Positions 1 through 7,825 of a DNA stretch of 27,848 nt are shown one piece after another. The notes beneath the pieces are model-generated. The model made no database searches and had not been told where the DNA came from. It worked only from the letters and a program-made list of their open reading frames with translations. Within the stretch, counting starts at the first letter, position 1. Each line of letters opens with the position of its first letter. This DNA comes from JAJRAG01 sp050010535 (GTDB lineage Archaea > Thermoplasmatota > Thermoplasmata > Methanomassiliicoccales > JACIVX01): positions 1-27,848 of the forward strand of contig JBEKKT010000022.1 in assembly GCA_050010535.1 (NCBI GenBank), written 5' to 3'. The position numbers and the translations under genes were made by a program.

Positions 1-611
1 GTCTGCTGCTCGACCCACCGGTTGATGGCTGCACGGGCGGCCGGTTCCTCGTGAAAATCCACCTGCTGTAGCCCGCCGCCGAAGTTCTCGTTGATCAGGG
101 CCAGGTAGTCCTGCTTGAAGGGGTAGCCTTTCTGCCCCCAGAGGGCGTTGGCGACGGCCAGTTGGAAGCCGCCCTTGGCCCCCGCGGCGTTGAGGCGCTT
201 CTGGAGGGCCGCGGCCGCCTGGATTGTCGCGGTGCGCCAAGCTTGGGGATCGGCTTTCGGCTGCGGCGTCTCCGGGGCGCCCGTGCCCCCGGCCGGCGTG
301 AAGGGGCCGCTGCCGGGCAGATGGAGGACGGAGGCCATCTCGCCGGCCGTCGGGCCGGCGGCCCCCGCCCAGGTCATCGTCAGCGCGTTCGAGATGCTGT
401 AGGGCGAGAAGAACAGGTTGCCCTTCTGGCCGCGGATGCTGGAGTACAGGTCTAGGGCGAAGGTGTTCTGACCGGCGGCAAGCGCCTTCATCTCAGGGGA
501 CACTTCCTGGCGGGCCGGCCCCTTCTGGGCCTTGGCCGCAGCCGGGGCCAGAGCGAGGATAACGGCCCCAAGCACAACGATCCCGATTCCCGCTGACGTG
601 TTCCGATCCAT
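1..611 (-). CDS. Serpin-family protease inhibitor, N-terminal part (runs off the left edge)
   Basis: The minus frame starting ATG at 611 stays open to the window edge (203 codons seen). Residues 1-29 look like a signal peptide: a short charged start, a long Gly/Val/Ala/Leu stretch and an AKA-Q cleavage-like site, suggesting secretion. Next come serpin N-terminal features: an NTFALDLYSSI helix, GNLFFSPYSISNALTMTWAGA, GEMASVLHLP, then a ...VANALWGQ strand and INRWVEQQT at the edge. The reactive-centre loop and C-terminus lie outside, so inhibitory activity cannot be judged. A Gly/Pro/Thr/Ala-rich insert sits between the LHLP and QAAAALQKRL segments. The ribosome site GAGAAGGAG lies 6 nt before the ATG. 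Base composition is clearly richer in G+C than from about 1010 onwards, and the style resembles planctomycete or other bacterial serpins, so it may not belong to the archaeon (inference). Family call is confident; origin is not. Confidence 0.85.
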   Translation of the reverse strand, partial: MDRNTSAGIGIVVLGAVILALAPAAAKAQKGPARQEVSPEMKALAAGQNTFALDLYSSIRGQKGNLFFSPYSISNALTMTWAGAAGPTAGEMASVLHLPGSGPFTPAGGTGAPETPQPKADPQAWRTATIQAAAALQKRLNAAGAKGGFQLAVANALWGQKGYPFKQDYLALINENFGGGLQQVDFHEEPAARAAINRWVEQQ

Positions 612-734
612 GGCGTTCTCCTTCTCGCGTACGCCGTTGCCCTCCCTCCTGACGCAGGCTCTATGATACCCGGAACTATCCAGATAGTCTTGGCCCAAGA
701 CCACCGCACCAGCCATCCTCCGGTGTTCACGCTG

Positions 735-1009
735 ACGTGCAGCTCGGCCGTCCGCGGGCCTTCGCCGGCGCCGTTGATCCCGCTGATCTGGAAATAGCAG
801 TCGCGCGCCTTCACGCCGCCTTGCCGGTAGGGATGCTCGTCGGACCGAGAGACGTAAGAGGCACGTCCGCCGGGCACCAGGATCCAGTAGCCCGTCGCGT
901 CCTTGGCTGGCTACCTGGCCTTGGGGCTGAAGTTTACGACGTAGAAGTCCACGCGCCGGCGGGCGTCCATGGTCCGCATGGCGATGGCCAGGGCCTTCAG
1001 CGTGCCCAT
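735..1009 (-). pseudogene. Fibronectin-III-like reading frame interrupted by a TAG stop
   Basis: One minus frame shows strongly G/C-ending codons on both sides of a TAG at 911-913. Before the stop: ATG at 1009, then KALAIAMRTMDARRRVDFYVVNFSPKAR. After it: KDATGYWILVPGG...YFQISGINGAGEGPRTAELHVSV. The second part has the look of the last strands of a fibronectin type III domain (GATGY-type strand, then an INGAGEGP turn and a V-x-V final strand). Coding character fades below about 735, where a one-base shift would give a TGA. So this is either a gene carrying a nonsense mutation or sequence error, or two short fragments. Its 5' part is cut by the junction with DUF763 near 1005. The protein is not otherwise recognised. 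It lies just upstream of the serpin on the same strand and shares its high GC. Confidence 0.4.
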
Positions 1010-1427
1010 CCTGCACAGCAGCGGAGTTCACCTTGGCCGACATGCGCGAGGCGTAGACCAGACGATCACCCCCAGCAATGCCATGACGCTCCGCCGCAGC
1101 GGTGATTTCATCGGGAGTCTTTCGACTGGTCTTGCCCTTGCCGCCCGCGACGATGATCCCCAGATCGTTGCCGAAGATCCGCTGGGCCTCGCGGAGTGCT
1201 CCACAGGTGACGGTCGTGACGCCCGAGCTGTGCCAATCGAATCCGAGAACGCAAGAGAACGCCTGGAACCAGAATGGGTCCGAAAGCCGTCTGAGGAACT
1301 CCCCGGTCCCGTACTCGATCACCATGACGTCCGAGATCGCAACCGCCAACTTGACCATCCTTGTGAACAACCATCTGGGGGCGTTGCCTCCATGAAGCGG
1401 CAGGTCTGCGAATCCAGTCCTAGGCAT
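1005..1427 (-). pseudogene. DUF763 family protein, N-terminal 141 residues, truncated at a sequence junction
   Basis: ATG at 1427 opens a minus frame reading MPRTGFADLPLHGGNAPRWLF, then EYGTGEFLRRLSDPFWFQAF, LGFDWHSSGVTTVTCGALREA, VAGGKGKTSRKTPDEI and SAAVQDG. This is the conserved N-terminal half of DUF763, an archaeal/bacterial family of unknown function usually far longer (well over 300 residues). Conservation stops abruptly after the VQDG motif at about 1005. Downstream the same frame remains open by chance but turns into Arg-rich non-protein-like sequence, while another frame takes over coding character. A TATA-like element GATTTATC (minus, 1452-1459) lies about 30 nt before the ATG, so the transcript would be nearly leaderless. 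Either the gene was cut by an insertion or rearrangement, or the contig is chimeric here. Confidence 0.8.
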
Positions 1428-1451
1428 GCTTAAATCTAAGTGAGTGGCTCT

Positions 1452-1459
1452 GATAAATC
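1452..1459 (-). promoter_or_regulatory. TATA-like box for the DUF763 gene
   Basis: On the minus strand GATTTATC follows a purine-rich stretch (GAGAAA) resembling a BRE. The expected start of transcription, about 26 nt downstream, falls near 1430, three bases before the ATG at 1427, which has no clear Shine-Dalgarno sequence. This supports a near-leaderless message. Confidence 0.45.
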
Positions 1460-1496
1460 TTTCTCAGGGGCGGGTGCAAAGGCCCGGCTCTTACCA

Positions 1497-1895
1497 TCAA
1501 GGCATGTACAGAACCGTCGTCGCAGTCGGGAGGATCCTACGAAGCTCGTGCACGTGAGGGTGGAACAGTCTGATCTCATCCGTAGATTCCATTTCTTTTC
1601 CGATCATGAGCGAGATGACCTTCGCCTCGACCTTCCCCATGACCTTCCAAGCACCGCCGGGATATGACGTGTCAGTTATGATTAGGATCGGTATCTTCAG
1701 AGCGCTGCGGTCGAACTCGTCCAGATGCGATGCTAGTACCTCAAGCTCTTCATGAGACACATGATAGGCTGTACCGTCTCTGCCGACATAGACTGGCTCC
1801 TTCTCCAGATGCATCTCCGATAGGCGTCTTCTCGTAGAAGGCACGTGCCTGTTCATATGCACAACCAGCCTCTCCAGCGTCTTGTCATCGAACAT
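1497..1895 (-). CDS. UPF0216 (DUF61) family protein
   Basis: A 132-residue protein with the layout of the euryarchaeal UPF0216/DUF61 family: an N-terminal helix (TLERLVVHMNRHVP), a middle segment with RRRLSEM and a GRDGTAYHVSHEELEVLASHL block, a DRSALKIPILIITDTSYPGGAWKV strand region, then GKVEAKVISLMIG and a C-terminal HELRRILPTATTVLYMP. The LPT(A/T)T ending and the Lys/Val/Ile core match family members I recall. Biochemical function is unknown. I chose ATG 1895 (MFDDKTLERL); a GTG at 1904 would add three residues and cannot be excluded. A TATA-like TTATCAACT on the minus strand (around 1936-1944) would start transcription near 1912. It is divergent from nifB and upstream of DUF763 on the same strand, but 69 nt and a separate TATA-like element separate the two. 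Confidence 0.8.
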   Translation of the reverse strand: MFDDKTLERLVVHMNRHVPSTRRRLSEMHLEKEPVYVGRDGTAYHVSHEELEVLASHLDEFDRSALKIPILIITDTSYPGGAWKVMGKVEAKVISLMIGKEMESTDEIRLFHPHVHELRRILPTATTVLYMP

Positions 1896-2040
1896 CACGA
1901 CCACATCTGAAAGTCCTAGACGTAAACCCCTTAGTTGATAAGCGAATGCGTTCGCGAATACAAGAGACGCCCGCTCAATCGAACGCGATGCCAGCTACGT
2001 AATCAACGGAATCCGACGATATGCGACCGTTCCCAGAGAG

Positions 2041-2080
2041 ATTGGTCCGTTCCTCTCGAAGGAGCAGACCAATCTATAAT
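2041..2080 (+). promoter_or_regulatory. Inverted repeat abutting the putative nifB TATA box
   Basis: ATTGGTC (2041-2047) is mirrored by GACCAAT (2067-2073), with an inner pair TCCT (2051-2054) and AGGA (2060-2063) around a 5-nt centre. The right arm runs directly into TCTATAAT (2073-2080), a plausible TATA element that would start transcription near 2105, about 40 nt before the nifB ATG. The dyad therefore covers the TATA-upstream/BRE position, where an archaeal regulator would either block or recruit TBP/TFB. No regulator is assigned. A role as an RNA hairpin is less likely because it lies upstream of the predicted start. Confidence 0.45.
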
Positions 2081-2145
2081 TGGACGTGGCTCAATTACTC
2101 TCCCGTTATCTCAAGTACGTCATACTGACGCAGAGAGGCACTGGA

Positions 2146-3429
2146 ATGGCAGAGGACATCGCACCAGATCTGAAGGCATTGCTGGAGACGCACCCGTGCT
2201 ACACTGAGAAAGCGCATACGCAATTCGCAAGGATGCATCTTCCAGTTGCGCCGAAATGTAACATCCAGTGCAACTACTGCAATCGCCGATTTGATTGCAC
2301 AAATGAGAGCAGGCCCGGCGTAACGAGCGAGATCCTCACGCCCGAGCAAGCCGTGGAGAAGATCAGATATGTGAAAGAAAGGATTCCCTACTTGACCGTC
2401 ATAGGCATTGCTGGCCCGGGAGACCCGCTTGCGAACGAGGAGACGTTCCAGACGCTGGAGCTTGTGAGAAGGGAATTCCCTGAGATGTCACTTTGCCTCA
2501 GCACGAACGGTCTTATGCTGCCGGAGAACGTAGACCGTTTGAAATCGCTTGGGGTCAAGTTCATCACCGTCACGATAAACGCCGTCGATCCCGAGATCGG
2601 CAGCAAGATGTACGATTTCGTCACCTACGAAGGAAAGGTGTTGAGGGGCATAGAGGCTGCAAAGCAGCTTATCGAGAACCAGTTGCTCGGCGTGAAGATG
2701 ACCTCGAAAGAAGGAATGCTGGTCAAGGTCAACACCGTGATGGTTCCTGACATAAACGCGGACCACATACCTGCTATCGCGAAGAAGGTGAAGCAGCTCG
2801 GAGCCTACATCGTCAACGTGATCCCGCTGATACCCGTCCCTGGAACGAATTTCGCGGACATGAGGGCGCCCACCCCGAATGAACGGAAAGCATTGCAGGA
2901 TATGTGCGAAGCGGATGTCAGGCAGATGAGGCACTGCAGATTCTGCAGGGCAGACGCCATCGGTCTACTGGCAGAGGACAGGTCGTCGGAGTTCGCGCAT
3001 GCGACCTGCAGTCTCGCTCGGCCTCCGAAGGAGGGATTCGCTGGTATGCAGATGGAGGGGAAGTCAAGATACAAGATAGCCGTCGCATCGAGCGACGGCA
3101 AGAATGTCGACCTGCACTTCGGTCACGCGGAGAGCTTCCTCACGTTCACGGTCGCAGGCAGGAAGATTACCCCTGGCGAGAAGATCTCCTTCCAGGCGGA
3201 TATGGACATTCCAATGTTCGGAATGGCGCACGCCAACAAACTGGAGAAGGCCACCGACGCTTTGAAAGGTTTCGACGCCGTTGTTGCGACGAAGTTCGGC
3301 GACAGGGCCATCGAGGAGCTCCAGATGCGGGGCGTGGCGGCGATCAAAGATTCCGGAGAGATCAAGGCGGCGCTGAGAAGGGCGGTCGACAGCCTGTTCA
3401 AGGAGAGGGTGGGGAAGTTCAGTGATTGA
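2146..3429 (+). CDS. nifB: NifB: radical SAM FeMo-cofactor precursor (NifB-co) synthase with C-terminal NifX-like domain
   Basis: This 427-residue protein has the NifB signature in order: HPCYTEKAH near the N-terminus; the radical SAM motif C38-NIQ-C42-NY-C45 that binds the [4Fe-4S]-SAM cluster; IAGPGDPLAN; CLSTNG; the TINAVDPEIGSKMYDFV block; VNTVMVPDIN; IPLIPVPGT; and the HCRFCRADAIGLLAED ending of the catalytic domain. Residues about 307-420 form a NifX/NafY-type domain (IAVASSDG, DLHFGHAESF, VVATKFG). NifB fuses [4Fe-4S] units with a SAM-derived carbide to make the core of nitrogenase cofactors. ATG 2146 has GAGAGG 7 nt upstream and begins just before the conserved region; an upstream TTG at 2080 would add 22 unlikely residues. 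It is followed after 9 nt by an acetolactate synthase gene. No nifH, nifD or nifK is visible, so a role in diazotrophy is not shown. Confidence 0.95.
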   Translation: MAEDIAPDLKALLETHPCYTEKAHTQFARMHLPVAPKCNIQCNYCNRRFDCTNESRPGVTSEILTPEQAVEKIRYVKERIPYLTVIGIAGPGDPLANEETFQTLELVRREFPEMSLCLSTNGLMLPENVDRLKSLGVKFITVTINAVDPEIGSKMYDFVTYEGKVLRGIEAAKQLIENQLLGVKMTSKEGMLVKVNTVMVPDINADHIPAIAKKVKQLGAYIVNVIPLIPVPGTNFADMRAPTPNERKALQDMCEADVRQMRHCRFCRADAIGLLAEDRSSEFAHATCSLARPPKEGFAGMQMEGKSRYKIAVASSDGKNVDLHFGHAESFLTFTVAGRKITPGEKISFQADMDIPMFGMAHANKLEKATDALKGFDAVVATKFGDRAIEELQMRGVAAIKDSGEIKAALRRAVDSLFKERVGKFSD

Positions 3430-3438
3430 GGGGAGGAC

Positions 3439-5037
3439 ATGAGGGGGGCCGATCTGCTTGTCAAGTGCCTCGAATGCGAGGGCGTGACGCGCATCTTTGG
3501 GATACCAGGCGAAGAGACCCTCGACCTTATGGACAGCCTCGTCGACTCCAAGATAGAATTCGTACTCACGAAGCACGAGGGATCCGCCGCATTCATGGCG
3601 GAGATCTCGGCCAGATTGTCTGGAAAGCCTGGTGTTTGCCTTTCAACTTTGGGCCCTGGGGCGACCAATCTCGTTACCGGAATCGCGGATGCTTACTTGT
3701 GCTACACCCCGGTCGTGGCTCTGACCGGACAGGTCCGCACGGAAAGGGCGCATCCTCCGGAGAAACAGTACATCGATCTTGTCCAGCTCTTCAAGCCAAT
3801 AACCAAAGACAGCTTCAGCATGAGAACCCCCTCGAAGATACCTCTGCTGACAAGACGGGCGTTTGACAAGGCTAAGGAGGAAAGACCCGGACCAGTCCAC
3901 GTCGAGCTGCCAGAGGACATCATGAGATGCGAGGTCGAAGGAAGACCGCTGCCCAAGTCGACATCGAAGAGAACGAGCTGCGACCATGCGTCTCTGGAAC
4001 TCTTGAGAAAGGCGATTTCGGAGGCGGGGACGCCACTTGTTCTTGCTGGCCAGGGGGTCATTCGATCAGGATCCCAAGAGGCGCTGAGGAAGTTCTCTGC
4101 AGCATGGAACGTACCGGTAGTTCACACGTGGCTTGCTTCAGGAATATTGCCTTTCGACGACCGGCATTCGCTGCATTCCGTCGGGCGAAGAACTCACGAT
4201 TTCATGAGGAAGGCGTTCGAGGCCGCGGACCTGGTCATCGCTGTCGGATACGATGCTATAGAGTACCAGCCGGTTTTCTGGAACTTCGGGAAAGAGAAAA
4301 GAATCATCCACGTCGGTCCGACCTCCGCGGAGATCGCAGACAAATACATCCCGGACATGCAATTGATCGGCGACATCAGGAGCATACTCTCAGAGATGAC
4401 GAAAGACGCTACAGACAAGGGAAACTGGGCAAGGGACCTCAGGGACGAGTTGCACGAGAAGATGTCAATCAACATGAAAGACACCTCTCCGGTCAGACCG
4501 CAGTTGGCGGTTCGGGCCATACGGGAGGCACTTGGCAGAAAGGACATCGCGGTATGCGACGTCGGCGCTCATTTCCTCTGGATGGAAAAGCTCTATCCGA
4601 CTTTCGCCTATAACACGCTTGTCGTCTCGAACGGTCTCATCGGCATGGGCATCGGGATCCCTGGCGCCATAGCATCGAAGCTGACGTACCCTGAAAGGAA
4701 TGTGGTTGCGGTAGTTGGCGACGGAGGCTTCATGATGACCTCGGCTGAGCTCGAGACCGCTTCCCGGATGAAAGCTCCGTTCGTCTCGATCATATTCGAC
4801 GACTGCGCGTTCGGATTGATTAAGCTCAGACAGGAGAAGAACTACGGCAGGAGCATCGGGGTCGACTTCGGGAATCCAGATTTTGTCAAGTACGCGGAGT
4901 CCTTCGGTGCGGACGGGTACAGAGTCTCGTCCGCGAGAGAATTCGAGAGAGTCCTGGTAAAGTGCCTCAAGGACGGCGCCCTCGCGGTCATCGACATCCC
5001 GATCGACTATTCCGAGAACGTCAATTTGGCCATATGA
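3439..5037 (+). CDS. ilvB: Acetolactate synthase large subunit (TPP-dependent, catabolic AlsS-like)
   Basis: A 532-residue TPP enzyme with the three domains of the acetohydroxyacid synthase family. The N-terminal PYR domain has GIPGEETLDLMDSL, the cofactor-activating Glu in KHEGSAAFMAE, and LSTLGPGATNLVTGIADAY. The central domain spans roughly 185-340. The C-terminal PP domain carries the TPP/Mg motif GDGGFMMTSAELETA (near 428). The closing block (FGLIKLRQEKNYGRSIGVDFGNPDFVKYAESFGADGYRV) resembles catabolic AlsS-type synthases, which condense two pyruvates to acetolactate without a regulatory subunit. No ilvN-like small subunit is adjacent. With ilvD elsewhere in this window it could also serve valine/leucine synthesis. 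The start ATG 3439 is preceded by GAGGGGAGG and lies 9 nt after the nifB stop, so the two are very likely co-transcribed. Substrate preference is inferred. Confidence 0.9.
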   Translation: MRGADLLVKCLECEGVTRIFGIPGEETLDLMDSLVDSKIEFVLTKHEGSAAFMAEISARLSGKPGVCLSTLGPGATNLVTGIADAYLCYTPVVALTGQVRTERAHPPEKQYIDLVQLFKPITKDSFSMRTPSKIPLLTRRAFDKAKEERPGPVHVELPEDIMRCEVEGRPLPKSTSKRTSCDHASLELLRKAISEAGTPLVLAGQGVIRSGSQEALRKFSAAWNVPVVHTWLASGILPFDDRHSLHSVGRRTHDFMRKAFEAADLVIAVGYDAIEYQPVFWNFGKEKRIIHVGPTSAEIADKYIPDMQLIGDIRSILSEMTKDATDKGNWARDLRDELHEKMSINMKDTSPVRPQLAVRAIREALGRKDIAVCDVGAHFLWMEKLYPTFAYNTLVVSNGLIGMGIGIPGAIASKLTYPERNVVAVVGDGGFMMTSAELETASRMKAPFVSIIFDDCAFGLIKLRQEKNYGRSIGVDFGNPDFVKYAESFGADGYRVSSAREFERVLVKCLKDGALAVIDIPIDYSENVNLAI

Positions 5038-5091
5038 ATTGCGCGAATCCCGCATCCTCACCCACGAACTGAATTGTCCAGACTGAAAAGA

Positions 5092-5099
5092 TTCATATA
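5092..5099 (+). promoter_or_regulatory. TATA box of alaS, implying a leaderless transcript
   Basis: TTCATATA is preceded by the purine-rich GAAAAGA (BRE-like). Its centre is 26 nt upstream of the alaS ATG at 5122, so transcription is expected to start at or next to the initiation codon. Confidence 0.65.
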
Positions 5100-5121
5100 A
5101 CGACCCCCTGATACAAGGACG

Positions 5122-7809
5122 ATGGATTCCTCGGAATATGAGTTGAAGTATTTCATCGACAACGGCTTTAACCGGAAGCTGTGCACGAAGTGCGGGCGCC
5201 ACTTCTGGAGTATGGGGGAATGGGACTCCTGCGGCGAGCCGCCCTGCGAGGAGTACACGTTCATCGGAGCCTCTCCGATGAAGGAATCCCTCGGACTCCA
5301 CGAGATGAGAGAGGTCTACCTCAGCTTCTTCGAGAGCCACGGCCACAAGAGGATCAGACGGTATCCAATCGTGGCAAGGTGGCGGGATGACGTTTTCTTC
5401 ACGCAGGCGTCCATCTATGACTTTCAACCATGGGTCATAAACGGTGTGATGGACCCTCCGGCCAACCCGCTGACGATCTCGCAGACATGCATAAGGTTCA
5501 ACGACATAGATAATGTCGGCAAGACGGGCAGGCATTTGACATTCTTCGAGATGTGCGCCCACCACGCATTCAACACGAAGAACAAGCAAGTCTACTTTAA
5601 GGACAAGACAGTGGAGTTGTGCCACGAGTTGTTCACCCGCCGAATGGGCGTCAAACCGGAAATGACCCGGTACGTCGAAGCGTGGTGGGAAGGGGGCGGC
5701 AACTCAGGTCCTTGCCTCGAGGTGATCCTCCAGGGAGCCGAGGTTGCGACCCTCGTCTTCATGACGTACAGGGATACTCAAGAAGGCAGGAGGCCGCTCG
5801 ACATGAAGGTCGTGGACACCGGCTACGGTCTTGAGAGAATGACGTGGGTGTCTCAAGGCGCGACCTCCACTGAAGAGGCCGTTTTCGGTCCAGTTCTCGA
5901 GTACATGAAAGGGATCACGGGCGCGACCGTGGACTCTGAGATTATGACTGAATATAGCAAAGTCGCCGGCATGACGAACGCGAAGACCGCGGCAGATATC
6001 AGGAAGATTCGCGAGGAGACCGCGGCAAGGATAGGCATCTCATACGACAAGTTGATGGAGTGCGTGAAGCCTCTTGAGGATGTATACGTCGTCTGCGACC
6101 ACTCAAGAGCGCTGGTATTCCTCTTGAATGACGGCGTCGTTCCCTCCAATGTTAGAGAGGGCTATTTTGCCAGAATGCTCGTCAGAAGGGGGCTCCGAGC
6201 GCTCAGATCCCTCGATCTGGATATTGCACTCGCGGAGATGGTTGATAGGCAGATCGACTTCTTCAGTCCCGTGTTTCCGGAGATAATCGAGAACAGAGAG
6301 GACATACTGCAACTCGTAGGAGTGGAGGAGGACAGGTACAAGGAGACACTGATCAGGGGGAGGCAGCTCGTCCAGAGGCTCACGAAGGACCTCAAACCGG
6401 GGGAGGGAATATCGGCGAGGAAGTTGATTGAACTCTACGACTCCCGTGGTCTCAACCCGGAGATCGTGAAGGAGTTCACGGATGCGCCTGTCGAGATACC
6501 TGATGACTTCTATATCAGGGTCTCCGCGATGCATGAAAATCCGGAGCTGGAGTCGTCGGAGAATGTGAGTCTGCCCTCGGACCTTCCGGAGACGAAGATT
6601 CTGTACTACGAGGACCCTGGGATCGTGGAGTTCAAAGCTAAGGTTGTGGAAGTCGCCGATGGGGGGATTCTGCTTGACCGCACGGCGTTCTATCCGGAGG
6701 GCGGGGGACAGGAGTGGGACACCGGCACTCTAGACGGGAGAAACGTGGTTAAGGTCATGCGCAGCGGGAGAAGCATAATTCATTACATCAATGGCGACGT
6801 TCCTTCGGTCGGCGCTGTGGTTGAGGGAGTAGTTGACAAGATAAGACGTCTCCAGCTGATGAGACACCACACCGCCGCCCACATAATAAACGGAATCGCA
6901 AGGAGAATGCTCGGCAACCATGTCTGGCAGGCGGGAGCACATAAGTCGGTGGACGAGGGCAGGCTGGATATCACGCATTTTGAGAATCTGACACCGGAGC
7001 AGAGAAGTCAGCTCGAGAAGGAGGTCAACGAAATCATTCTCGAGGATCTGGATGTCAATGTCACTTTCATGGCAAGGGACGATGCGGAAAGACTCTACGG
7101 CTTCCGTCTGTATCAGGGGGGCGCCGTCCCGGGAGGTACCCTAAGAGTGGTCGTCGTCTCGGGTCTTGATGCGGAAGCTTGCGGTGGACTCCACTGCAAA
7201 AGGACCAGCCAGGTCGGCCCCGTCAGGATCAATAGCACAAAACGGATTCAGGATGGCATAGTCAGAATCGAGTTCTCGGCAGGCATGCCAGTAATCAAAA
7301 GCATGCAAAGAGACAGGAAGGAACTGGAGACCGGATCGGCGTATTTGGGCGTCCCCTACGCCGATACAATCTCGACCGCGATCGAACTCCTTGAGGAATC
7401 GAAGAATCAAGGAAAGCAGATCGAGCGGTACAAATCGAACGAAACTAGAATGATATCCGAGAGTCTGCTGCGAAAGGCAGTCCATATCGGCGACATGAGA
7501 CTTGTCAAATATGTTTCCAAGGAAGGAGAGGACCCGGCCGCCATCTCGAAGACCCTTGTCGCCAACGACAAAGTAGTGTCGATCATAGGTTCCACTGGAG
7601 CTGGAGACCTCAGGTTGTTCTTATCGAGAAGCCAGGACGTCGACCTGGACTGCAGGGAGCTACTGAAAGAAATCGCGAAGACAACAGGCGGTGGGGGAGG
7701 CGGGAAGAAGGAGTTTGCCCAAGGTGGAGGGGGAGACCCTTCGAAGCTTCAGGATGCCTTCACCAAATTGCCCGACATCATCAGAGCGCTGTCTGGGTCG
7801 AGTGGCTAG
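5122..7809 (+). CDS. alaS: Alanyl-tRNA synthetase, archaeal type
   Basis: A full-length 895-residue AlaRS that charges tRNA-Ala. It begins with the archaeal N-terminal extension carrying cysteines (CTKCGRHFWSMGEWDSCG), then the class II catalytic core (RYPIVARWRDDVFFTQASIYDFQPW; NDIDNVGKTGRHLTFFEM; EAWWEGGGNSGPCLEV; VVDTGYGLERM). The editing domain has the zinc/hydrolysis motifs HHTAAH (582-587) and CGGLHC (687-692), which remove Ser and Gly mischarged on tRNA-Ala. The C-terminal oligomerisation region ends with the usual glycine-rich segment (TGGGGGGKKEFAQGGGG). All key residues are present and no frameshift is visible. It stands alone, with its own TATA box; a weak AAGGA lies too close to the ATG to be a convincing Shine-Dalgarno site. 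The matching tRNA-Ala(UGC) gene is encoded elsewhere in this window. Confidence 0.97.
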   Translation: MDSSEYELKYFIDNGFNRKLCTKCGRHFWSMGEWDSCGEPPCEEYTFIGASPMKESLGLHEMREVYLSFFESHGHKRIRRYPIVARWRDDVFFTQASIYDFQPWVINGVMDPPANPLTISQTCIRFNDIDNVGKTGRHLTFFEMCAHHAFNTKNKQVYFKDKTVELCHELFTRRMGVKPEMTRYVEAWWEGGGNSGPCLEVILQGAEVATLVFMTYRDTQEGRRPLDMKVVDTGYGLERMTWVSQGATSTEEAVFGPVLEYMKGITGATVDSEIMTEYSKVAGMTNAKTAADIRKIREETAARIGISYDKLMECVKPLEDVYVVCDHSRALVFLLNDGVVPSNVREGYFARMLVRRGLRALRSLDLDIALAEMVDRQIDFFSPVFPEIIENREDILQLVGVEEDRYKETLIRGRQLVQRLTKDLKPGEGISARKLIELYDSRGLNPEIVKEFTDAPVEIPDDFYIRVSAMHENPELESSENVSLPSDLPETKILYYEDPGIVEFKAKVVEVADGGILLDRTAFYPEGGGQEWDTGTLDGRNVVKVMRSGRSIIHYINGDVPSVGAVVEGVVDKIRRLQLMRHHTAAHIINGIARRMLGNHVWQAGAHKSVDEGRLDITHFENLTPEQRSQLEKEVNEIILEDLDVNVTFMARDDAERLYGFRLYQGGAVPGGTLRVVVVSGLDAEACGGLHCKRTSQVGPVRINSTKRIQDGIVRIEFSAGMPVIKSMQRDRKELETGSAYLGVPYADTISTAIELLEESKNQGKQIERYKSNETRMISESLLRKAVHIGDMRLVKYVSKEGEDPAAISKTLVANDKVVSIIGSTGAGDLRLFLSRSQDVDLDCRELLKEIAKTTGGGGGGKKEFAQGGGGDPSKLQDAFTKLPDIIRALSGSSG

Positions 7810-7825
7810 TGGGATAGGATACAAC

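Noticed and set aside
1..1427. One continuous open minus frame from the DUF763 start through the serpin
   Set aside because: The frames match by chance. Between about 1004 and 612 the translation is Arg-rich and unlike protein, while another frame there has the coding bias, so it is not a fusion protein.
4465..5625. A 386-codon open frame on the minus strand across the acetolactate synthase/alaS boundary
   Set aside because: It is the complement of two well-supported genes and their promoter region, with His/Arg/Asp-rich composition typical of shadows.
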